Of a stretch of 64,000 nucleotides of DNA, positions 63,101 through 64,000 are shown one piece after another. The notes under the pieces were generated by a model. That model ran no database searches, had not been told where the DNA came from, and was given only the letters and a program-made list of their open reading frames with translations. The translations under genes and the position numbers were made by a program. How positions within the stretch are numbered: position 1 is the stretch's first letter; each line of letters starts with the position of its first letter. This stretch comes from Melanocharis versteri (Eukaryota; Chordata; Aves; Passeriformes; Melanocharitidae): assembly GCA_013397845.1 (NCBI GenBank), contig VZTG01001099.1, forward strand, positions 124,001 through 188,000. The letters run 5' to 3'.

Positions 63101-63746
63101 ACTATGTATATTCATGTATACAGAAGTGACATAGTACTCAACCTCAATAACAGTAAAATCCTTTTTTCAGGAGCTAAGAGGCCACTTCTCTAGTCCACAA
63201 TAAATTAAAGTTTACCTATGCAATTTTGAAATCAAACCACCCCTAAACTTCTCAGGACTGTTCAGCTTAGTTGACGTTTTCTTGTTAAAACATCACCTTA
63301 TCCTGCAAGCTAACTCCAGCATCTGAAATATATTTACTCCCTGTGTAGCCTTAAATACACCTGTAGTGTTAACTAAAAAAGTTTCATTAAGTGCCATTTT
63401 ATCTTTCTATCTATCTATATATCTATCTATCTGTCTATCTATCACCTTTAACGAGCAACCCTATGGACAAAACATGAGTTTCTGTCTTCAGTACAACAAG
63501 AGAGCCATTTCAAAAGTGCAGAAAGAAAATTCAGAGCAATGATCAAAACTGAACAAATACCATAACACATTTTTATCTAGGACATGCTTTTTCATACTTT
63601 TGTAATATTATGACTGCATGCATTCAACACATAATATTTTCCTGCATAACCTACCTTTCGAAGACTGAAAGCGGGCTTCTGAAACCCAAACAGATGTTTT
63701 GAAACAGAAGAAGCAGTATTAGCAGGTTGTTAATGAAGCCAGCCAT
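73..63746 (-). CDS. PAM: PAM gene, peptidylglycine alpha-amidating monooxygenase, 3' partial (21 coding exons in window)
   Basis: PAM makes C-terminally amidated peptides in secretory granules in two steps. PHM (copper, ascorbate, O2) hydroxylates the alpha carbon of a C-terminal glycine, and PAL (zinc, calcium) cleaves the product to amide plus glyoxylate. Exons, 5' to 3' on the minus strand: 63655-63746, 62382-62502, 60097-60154, 53086-53173, 46541-46626, 44777-44860, 35434-35482, 34880-34947, 33289-33369, 33108-33184, 32723-32826, 29715-29902, 28996-29067, 28673-28744, 15905-16210, 11030-11159, 5869-5985, 5268-5340, 3752-3959, 2898-3098, 73-191. Every intron is GT-AG and phases agree throughout, giving about 798 codons with no stop if both 72-nt exons are used. 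Copper ligands HH, VHYG, HTH and DEMC are present, as are PAL residues FHRGD, LPHGL, GYCNSR, IPHSL and DRENGR. The last PAL zinc histidine, the membrane segment and the tail are outside the window. Identification rests on family recall; no search was run. Confidence 0.96.
192..2897. other. PAM intron 20, mostly old CR1-like LINE
   Basis: Lies between coding exons 20 and 21. About 870 to 2180 is a decayed LINE on the opposite strand (separate entry). 192-865 and 2181-2897 are AT-rich with no recognised gene or structured element. The open frame at 476-706 looks accidental. Confidence 0.85.
866..2180 (+). mobile_element. Ancient, decayed CR1-like LINE fragment
   Basis: The order of segments matches the 3' half of a CR1-family non-LTR retrotransposon. 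It has a reverse-transcriptase stretch (GTGCCCACCTACAAGAAG, the VPTYKK motif), TTCCATCTCCAGTAAAATGG, AAACCCTTGACAAGGTAGTG, the 'TTGAGTACTG' block, the 'ATTCAAGGGGCTGAAG' block and GAAGCACTCAATGAAACTAG. It is full of stops and indels and is much more decayed than the other CR1 copies in the window, resembling old amniote CR1/L3-like lineages. Ends are approximate. It is antisense to PAM. Confidence 0.65.
2898..3098 (-). CDS. PAM: PAM coding exon 20: PAL zinc ligand and Arg706
   Basis: Encodes residues 692-758. The His of IPHSLAL is a zinc ligand (rat His690), and the Arg of ADRENGRIQCF matches catalytic Arg706. The exon opens ETSLGRARPGQFHIPHSLAL and ends AVSYVP plus G. Acceptor is ATTGCAG, donor is CCAG then GTAATC. 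Confidence 0.96.
3099..3751. other. PAM intron 19
   Basis: 653 bp between coding exons 19 and 20. AT-rich with several A and T runs. I see no repeat family or conserved element. Confidence 0.85.
3752..3959 (-). CDS. PAM: PAM coding exon 19: PAL domain, catalytic Tyr
   Basis: Encodes residues 623-691, from VFKLGANDKEPLLILG through PGSDKNHFCQPTDVAVDP to QFSPNGLYVMQWGE. The Tyr of SDGYCNSR matches the proposed catalytic base Tyr654, and the cysteines form a PAL disulfide. Two NHL-type propeller repeats are visible (PTDVAVDP and IQFSPNG). The acceptor has its pyrimidine run about 14 bases from the AG, with a run of A between. The donor is GAAG then GTACAG. Confidence 0.95.
3960..5267. other. PAM intron 18, mostly a CR1 insertion
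   Basis: Between coding exons 18 and 19. The CR1 copy described separately fills about 63 percent of it. The remainder is unremarkable AT-rich sequence. Confidence 0.88.
4243..5068 (+). mobile_element. CR1 LINE, 5'-truncated 3' end
   Basis: Typical avian CR1 3' portion: GATCTTGACAGGCTGGAGAG near the start, TTCAGCCTGGAGAAAAGAGG, TGTAGTGATAGGACAAGGGG, AATTCTTTGCC, CCCATGGCAGGGCAGTTGGA, then the terminal CCTATGATTCTAC octamer-like repeats at 5053-5065. It is inserted antisense to PAM between the exons for PAL zinc ligand 1 and the catalytic Tyr. No intact reading frame remains; short open frames inside it are decay products. Confidence 0.92.
5268..5340 (-). CDS. PAM: PAM coding exon 18: PAL zinc ligand LPHG
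   Basis: Encodes residues 598-622: LFYLPHGLTVDKNGNYWVTD then VALHQ. The His of LPHGL is a zinc ligand (rat His585). Acceptor is GTGCTTGCAG, donor is CAG then GTATGT. The exon ends in phase 0. Confidence 0.96.
5341..5868. other. PAM intron 17
   Basis: 528 bp, AT-rich, with a short TTTA repeat at about 5700-5720. Nothing else recognised. Confidence 0.85.
5869..5985 (-). CDS. PAM: PAM coding exon 17: PAL domain
   Basis: Encodes residues 559-597: NSFDSKFVYQQRGLGPIEQN then TILVLNPSNAKLLHSTGKS. The mammalian segment is NSFDSKFVYQQIGLGPIEED. Acceptor is CTTGTATAG, donor is CCT then GTAAGT. The second half carries several changes relative to mammals, in a propeller loop region. Confidence 0.95.
5986..11029. 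other. PAM intron 16
   Basis: About 5 kb of AT-rich unique-looking sequence between PAL exons 16 and 17. I recognise no repeat family, exon or RNA gene. All open frames here are below 90 codons and look accidental. Confidence 0.8.
11030..11159 (-). CDS. PAM: PAM coding exon 16: start of PAL domain
   Basis: Encodes residues 516-558, beginning DFHIEEAVEWPG. It contains the first PAL propeller strand (GQVSGLALDPENNLVVFHRG then DHVWDE). The Arg of FHRGD matches the catalytic Arg533 of rat PAL. Acceptor is TTTGGTCAG, donor is AAAA then GTAAGT. Confidence 0.96.
11160..15904. other. PAM intron 15, between exon A and PAL
   Basis: About 4.7 kb, AT-rich, with A/T runs (for example 12000-12020 and 13590-13610). 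No recognised repeat family or gene. As the downstream intron of optional exon A it could hold splicing-control elements, but I cannot point to one. Confidence 0.8.
15905..16210 (-). CDS. PAM: PAM coding exon 15: optional linker 'exon A'
   Basis: A 306-nt exon, 102 codons, phase 1 at both ends, so skipping keeps the frame. It begins GDFYSLLSKLLGEREDVVHV and includes NPTEKAESDLVAEIANVVQ followed by KKDL. In mammals this is the alternatively spliced exon A, whose Lys-Lys pair lets prohormone convertases separate PHM from PAL. The pair is kept here. The C-terminal half (EISNHDERDN, KAKHGEGSWEKEHKG) is diverged. Acceptor is TTTCTGTACAG, donor is GGAG then GTGGGT. Confidence 0.95.
19044..19071. 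repeat. Near-perfect 28-bp palindrome
   Basis: GTCTCCTGTCAG at 19045-19056 is followed by TG and then its exact reverse complement CTGACAGGAGAC at 19059-19070. One further A-T pair on the outside gives a 13-bp arm with only two unpaired central bases. It belongs to no recognised repeat and lies inside intron 14. Confidence 0.9.
19985..20069 (+). mobile_element. Short CR1 3'-end fragment
   Basis: The stretch GGGAGTTGGTCTTAATGATC, then CTTATGGGTTTCTTCTAACT, ending TATTCTATGATTCTATTTC, is the terminal part of a CR1 LINE with its ATTCTATG repeats. About 85 bp remain, heavily 5'-truncated. It is antisense to PAM. Confidence 0.8.
22015..22095. repeat. AT-rich low-complexity stretch (AATA/ATA type)
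   Basis: An imperfect run of AATAATAAAAAATAATCATA-type units, with no coding or mobile-element signature. Confidence 0.75.
27539..27598. repeat. 14-bp-arm hairpin with adjoining direct repeat
   Basis: ACTTGTTGGTAACA at 27539-27552, a 3-base loop GAT, then the exact complement TGTTACCAACAAGT to 27569. A third copy of the arm, ACTTGTTGGTAA, follows at 27575-27586 and continues AGCAGATTGT, matching the first copy's CAGATTGT. It therefore looks like a direct repeat of about 20 bp with an inverted copy in between. Confidence 0.85.
28673..28744 (-). CDS. PAM: PAM coding exon 14: short linker exon, downstream duplicate
   Basis: A second 72-nt exon 323 bp downstream, encoding ETKGSDTSYLLHQAKNEEAE then ILDQ. 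It differs from the upstream copy at 5 of 72 bases, and all five differences change an amino acid (D to G, S to Y, Q to H, K to N, E to A). It keeps a TTTTTCAG acceptor, a CAGG|GTATGT donor, the same phase and an open frame. Whether it is always used, alternative to the first copy, or skipped cannot be told from DNA. Confidence 0.7.
28996..29067 (-). CDS. PAM: PAM coding exon 13: short linker exon, upstream copy
   Basis: A 72-nt exon, phase 1 at both ends, encoding ETKDSDTSSLLQQAKKEEEE then ILDQ. It matches the mammalian linker segment with LLQQPK and EEEEVLDQ, between PHM and exon A. Acceptor is CATTTTTCAG, donor is CAGG then GTATGC. It is one of two tandem copies, and the one closer to the mammalian sequence. 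The segment is hydrophilic and acidic and has no catalytic residue. Confidence 0.92.
29068..29714. other. PAM intron 12
   Basis: 647 bp between coding exons 12 and 13. The left part (to about 29175) belongs to the exon duplication. A 144-codon minus-strand open frame (29251-29685) fills much of the rest but has no recognised match and ends just before exon 12, so I take it as chance. Confidence 0.8.
29715..29902 (-). CDS. PAM: PAM coding exon 12: end of PHM, Cu(M) methionine
   Basis: Encodes residues 303-365. GGTANDEMCNFYIMYYMEAK carries the Met equivalent to rat Met314 (third Cu(M) ligand), the Asn and Tyr next to the active site, and disulfide cysteines. It then continues through MTCTQN and EANIPIPVKSD to the end of the catalytic core at HGHHE. 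Acceptor is ATTGTGTAG. I chose the donor GAAG then GTGAAA because it puts both following 72-nt exons in frame. Confidence 0.94.
30399..30434. repeat. 36-bp direct repeat, copy 1
   Basis: Identical over 36 bases to 32668-32703 (begins TTGTCCAATCACACTGGTTC). Weaker similarity extends about 15 bases to the left. The family is not recognised. Confidence 0.9.
31284..31550 (-). mobile_element. Avian ERVL-type LTR, 3' fragment
   Basis: TGTGGTGGTTTAAT, then GGCAGTTAAGCACTGCTGCT and AAAACTTGTGG, correspond to the reverse complement of the 3' end of a common avian ERVL LTR, the same general family as the copy at 51115 but inverted. The following AT-rich part (AATAGTGATAATACTAATAA) matches the AT-rich middle of that LTR type and has spread into ATA-like repeats. 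The left edge starts with TG. The right edge is not resolvable. It is in the same orientation as PAM and has no coding part. Confidence 0.68.
32668..32703. repeat. 36-bp direct repeat, copy 2
   Basis: Second copy of the repeat, in the same orientation, 20 bp from the donor of PAM coding exon 11. Read on the gene strand it contains AATAAA just past the repeat (ACAATAAAGG), a possible but unproven poly(A) signal absent from copy 1. Confidence 0.9.
32723..32826 (-). CDS. PAM: PAM coding exon 11: PHM domain
   Basis: Encodes residues 269-302: AFYPVQYPVDISYDDILAAR then CVFSGEGRTTETHI. The mammalian counterpart reads PVGHPVDVSFGDLLAARC, so the first half is more diverged. The Cys is a disulfide partner. 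Acceptor is CTCTTTCAG, donor is AGG then GTAAAT. A 36-bp repeat (32668-32703) starts 20 bp into the following intron. Confidence 0.95.
33108..33184 (-). CDS. PAM: PAM coding exon 10: PHM domain
   Basis: Encodes residues 243-268: GKVVSGYRVRNGQWTLIGRQ then SPQLPQ, essentially identical to mammalian PHM. Acceptor is TCTTTTAG. The donor is CAG then GTTGGT, slightly weaker than the others. The exon ends in phase 0. Confidence 0.96.
33289..33369 (-). CDS. PAM: PAM coding exon 9: PHM Cu(M) ligands HTH
   Basis: Encodes residues 216-242, including CRYKRSPMHLFAYRVHTHRL. The two histidines of VHTH are the Cu(M) ligands (rat His242 and His244). The Arg before them matches the substrate-carboxylate-binding Arg240. 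The mammalian sequence has HTHH where this has HTHR. Acceptor is TTTTCACAG, donor is CTAG then GTAAGA. Only 104 bp of intron separates it from exon 10. Confidence 0.95.
   Translation of the reverse strand, partial: WLMQTLPAVTKGLQCTFLPTEFILTD
33370..34879. other. PAM intron 8
   Basis: 1.5 kb, AT-rich, no recognised repeat or exon. The following intron (34948-35433) and the short ones at 32827-33107 and 33185-33288 also look plain apart from a TCCC run at 35105-35123. Confidence 0.8.
34880..34947 (-). CDS. PAM: PAM coding exon 8: PHM domain
   Basis: Encodes residues 193-215: K, then QPLIAGMYLMMSVNTVIPPG and EK. Mammals have the same stretch with one or two changes. It forms a linker and strand between the two PHM subdomains. 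Acceptor is GCATTGCAG, donor is AAAG then GTGAGT. Confidence 0.96.
34948..35433. other. PAM intron 7, with TCCC microsatellite
   Basis: 486 bp. Contains a (TCCC)n run at 35105-35123 followed by T's; on the gene strand this is a purine run. Nothing else seen. Confidence 0.8.
35434..35482 (-). CDS. PAM: PAM coding exon 7: short PHM exon
   Basis: A 49-nt exon encoding DKHKDCSGVTLHLTHQ plus AA of the next codon. It matches mammalian DNNKDCSGVSLHLTRL and keeps the disulfide cysteine. Acceptor is TTTGTACAG, donor is AAAA then GTGAGT. It was found from the reading-phase gap between its neighbours and restores the frame exactly. Confidence 0.93.
40603..41079 (+). mobile_element. ERVK-like solo LTR, probable
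   Basis: About 0.45 kb with LTR layout: an AT-rich U3-like part (GTAACACAGTATGGTAATG), a pyrimidine-rich CTCTCTTGCTTCTC tract, AATAAA at 41003-41008, and a short U5-like end (CCGTCCCGACCGTCCACC) closing in ACTACA. It resembles avian ERVK/alpharetrovirus-like LTRs. I could not find matching target duplications, so both edges are uncertain. No gag, pol or env remains. It is antisense to PAM. Confidence 0.55.
43187..43210. repeat. AAAC/AAAT simple repeat
   Basis: Short run of CAAACAAACAAATAAATAAA units, just left of the CR1 copy. Confidence 0.8.
43292..44242 (+). mobile_element. CR1 LINE, 3' part with reverse-transcriptase remnant
   Basis: The longest CR1 here. Its 5' part still encodes the end of the reverse transcriptase in an open frame at 43336-43758, with LFNIFINDLDDG and an ADDTKL catalytic-type motif. 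Later come CR1 3' blocks (TTCAGCCTGAAGAAGAGAAG, then GTTTCAACCTCAATCATTAT) and GTGATTCTGTG at the end. Several frameshifts occur, and LAPVLF stands where LGPVLF is usual. It is 5'-truncated and not autonomous. It is antisense to PAM. Confidence 0.93.
44322..44344. repeat. (AAAC)n microsatellite
   Basis: Five to six perfect AAAC units about 80 bp past the end of the CR1 copy. Confidence 0.88.
44777..44860 (-). CDS. PAM: PAM coding exon 6: PHM copper ligand VHYG
   Basis: Encodes residues 149-176: GVGFRVGGETGSRYFVLQVH then YGDVSAFR. The His in QVHYGD is the third Cu(H) ligand (rat His172), and the preceding Gln matches rat Gln170. Acceptor is TTCTTAG, donor is AGAG then GTATGC. Phase is 1 at both ends. 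Confidence 0.96.
44861..46540. other. PAM intron 5
   Basis: 1.7 kb, AT-rich, no recognised repeat, exon or RNA gene. Confidence 0.8.
46541..46626 (-). CDS. PAM: PAM coding exon 5: PHM domain
   Basis: Encodes residues 120-148: W, then DCDEGTCKDKSNILYAWARN and APPTRLPK, almost identical to mammalian PHM, with two disulfide cysteines. Asp follows the Trp where mammals have Phe. Acceptor is ATTTTAG, donor is AAAG then GTATTG. An open frame on the opposite strand here is only the antisense of this exon. Confidence 0.96.
46627..53085. other. PAM intron 4
   Basis: 6.5 kb between PHM exons 4 and 5. It holds an A-rich stretch (47216-47335) and an ERVL-type solo LTR (51115-51560). The stretch near 50160-50280 has a mild exon-like look on the minus strand but is stopped in frame and has no recognised match. 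Confidence 0.8.
51115..51560 (+). mobile_element. Avian ERVL-type solo LTR with 5-bp target duplication
   Basis: 446 bp starting TG and matching the avian ERVL LTR layout: TGGCTAAGATGGAGATAATT near the start, GTGTTGATAATACATCAGTG, then TTTGCTTTTGCTTTATTAAA and CTGCCTTTACTTTGATTCAT, and the G-rich end leading to AATCCACCAGA. The bases ACTAA stand immediately before (51110-51114) and after (51561-51565), a 5-bp target duplication as expected for ERVL. The terminal CA appears mutated to GA. A (CA)8 run lies at 51304-51319. No internal viral genes are present. It is antisense to PAM. Confidence 0.8.
53086..53173 (-). CDS. PAM: PAM coding exon 4: PHM copper site, first two histidines
   Basis: Encodes residues 91-119 plus two bases of a split Trp codon. 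It carries MDTVHHMLLFGC. The paired histidines are the Cu(H) ligands equivalent to rat His107 and His108, and the Cys is a disulfide partner. Acceptor is TTTTCAG, donor is CTG then GTAAGA. The rest (NEPSSTENYW) aligns with the mammalian NMPSSTGSYW segment. Confidence 0.96.
55453..55930 (-). mobile_element. CR1 LINE, 5'-truncated, same strand as PAM
   Basis: On + it reads as the reverse complement of a CR1 3' end: CATCATAGAATG at the left edge (terminal repeat), then GACCTTAAAGATCATCTTG, CCCCCTTGCCATGGCAGG, CTCCATCCAATGTGGCCTTG, AAGAATTTTCTTCTAATAGC and TCTCTTTTCCTGAACAATCT. About 480 bp survive. It is the only full-featured CR1 fragment here in the same orientation as the gene. Confidence 0.93.
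59659..59687. repeat. Poly-A run with GA tail
   Basis: About 15 A's preceded by AAAAG and followed by GAGAGAGGG. No retroposed gene is recognised next to it. Confidence 0.8.
60097..60154 (-). CDS. PAM: PAM coding exon 3: PHM domain
   Basis: A 58-nt exon encoding SDTYLCMSLSLPVDDEAYV plus one base of the next codon. It matches the PHM segment that begins SDTYFCMS in mammals, including the disulfide cysteine. Acceptor is TTTCAACAG, donor is TAG then GTGAGA. Confidence 0.94.
60155..62381. other. PAM intron 2
   Basis: 2.2 kb, AT-rich, with a poly-A run at 60951-60967. No recognised repeat family or exon. Confidence 0.8.
62382..62502 (-). CDS. PAM: PAM coding exon 2: start of PHM domain
   Basis: Encodes residues 31-71. 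It contains SSECLG, whose Cys forms a PHM disulfide in the rat enzyme, and the conserved stretch SDFALDIRMPGVTPKQ. Acceptor is TTTTTAAG, donor is CAG then GTGAGA, and the exon ends in phase 0. The N-terminal part (YKDTTRSLSS) is the variable pro-region and differs most from mammals. Confidence 0.95.
62503..63654. other. PAM intron 1 (between coding exons 1 and 2), with tetranucleotide repeat
   Basis: 1.15 kb between the signal-peptide exon and the first PHM exon. It contains a CTAT microsatellite at 63401-63443 and otherwise nothing recognised. Confidence 0.85.
63401..63443. repeat. (CTAT)n microsatellite, interrupted
   Basis: About ten CTAT/TCTA units with TATA and GTCT interruptions. Such a tract is likely length-polymorphic. 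Confidence 0.92.
63655..63746 (-). CDS. PAM: PAM coding exon 1: start codon and signal peptide
   Basis: Encodes residues 1-30 plus two bases of codon 31. The start reads MAGFINN, then a leucine-rich core (LLILLLLF) and a likely cleavage region around CLG, followed by the conserved FRSPLSVFE at the start of pro-PAM. This is a classic secretory signal peptide. The start codon has G at -3 and G at +4, a good Kozak context. Donor is AAAG then GTAGGT at 63654. The next exon supplies A to complete Arg31. Confidence 0.93.
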
Positions 63747-63925
63747 GTCCACCCTGCTATTTCTGGCCTGATTAAGCAAGCGGAAAAAGGGCAGTGCAGT
63801 TCTATCAGCTGTGATCCTGACAATTAGGCGGCAGCAGCAGCAGTATCATTTCACTGCTTCATTATTATATGCTCTGCGGGTATCCTCCAGCTTCTGACAG
63901 ACCATCTGTCGTGGAAGGTGATGCA
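63747..63925 (-). promoter_or_regulatory. PAM: PAM 5' leader with two short upstream ORFs
   Basis: Upstream of the start codon, a possible 3' splice site (CTTCCTGATTTACAG) ends at 63926, so the untranslated part of the first coding exon may begin at 63925. Within this leader, one short ORF runs 63905 to 63846 (19 codons, start ATGGTC). A second runs 63849 to 63805 (14 codons, with CTG repeats encoding Leu), overlapping the first by four bases (ATGA). A tiny ATG-AAG-CAG-TGA also occurs. I see no CpG island or clear promoter here, so the promoter is probably further right, outside the window. The acceptor call is uncertain. Confidence 0.45.
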
Positions 63926-64000
63926 CTGTAAATCAGGAAGGTGGATGATACTATGTTGTCCTTTTTATTAGCTATAAAAAGCTGTTGAAGAGCCTTCCCT

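Noticed and set aside
63960..63990. TATA-like sequence (GCTATAAAAAGC) near the right edge
   Set aside because: It reads as TATA on the plus strand, opposite to PAM. With no transcript evidence and an AT-rich background it does not support a promoter call.
1..64000. CRISPR arrays, operons, tRNA or rRNA genes, viral coding genes
   Set aside because: No spaced repeats, cloverleaf or rRNA-like sequence or retroviral gag/pol/env remnants were seen. The only coding logic besides LINE remnants is the spliced PAM gene.

Overview
This window is an AT-rich piece of vertebrate nuclear DNA, almost certainly from a bird. The evidence for a bird is four clear CR1 LINE copies with avian-type 3' ends, a relic of an older CR1-like LINE, and LTR fragments resembling avian ERVL and ERVK families (recognised from memory, not by search). 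No bacterial, phage, CRISPR or operon features are present.

The window carries one gene, PAM (peptidylglycine alpha-amidating monooxygenase), on the minus strand. It runs from the start codon at 63746 leftwards and leaves the window at its left edge. I placed 21 coding exons by matching translated segments to the PAM family and checking GT/AG borders and reading phase at every junction; all junctions join in frame. Together they encode about 798 residues: signal peptide, the full copper monooxygenase domain (PHM), the linker with optional 'exon A', and most of the zinc lyase domain (PAL). The end of PAL, the membrane segment and the cytosolic tail lie outside the window. All PHM copper ligands and all PAL catalytic residues that fall inside the window are conserved.

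Layout in gene order, right to left: 5' leader and signal exon (63.65-63.93 kb); PHM exons 2-12 (62.5 to 29.7 kb); two near-identical 72-nt linker exons 323 bp apart (29.07 and 28.74 kb); a 12.5-kb intron; exon A (16.2 kb); PAL exons (11.2 kb to 73). Introns hold the mobile elements: an old CR1-like LINE (0.87-2.18 kb), CR1 copies (4.2, 20.0, 43.3 and 55.5 kb), an ERVL-type LTR fragment (31.3 kb), an ERVK-like LTR (40.6 kb) and an ERVL-type solo LTR with a 5-bp target duplication (51.1 kb).

The best candidate for something undescribed is the tandem duplication of the short linker exon. Both copies are open, have the same phase and length, keep both splice sites, and are better conserved than the flanking intron, so they could add or swap a 24-residue acidic linker segment between the two enzymatic domains. 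I saw no wholly new biological system.
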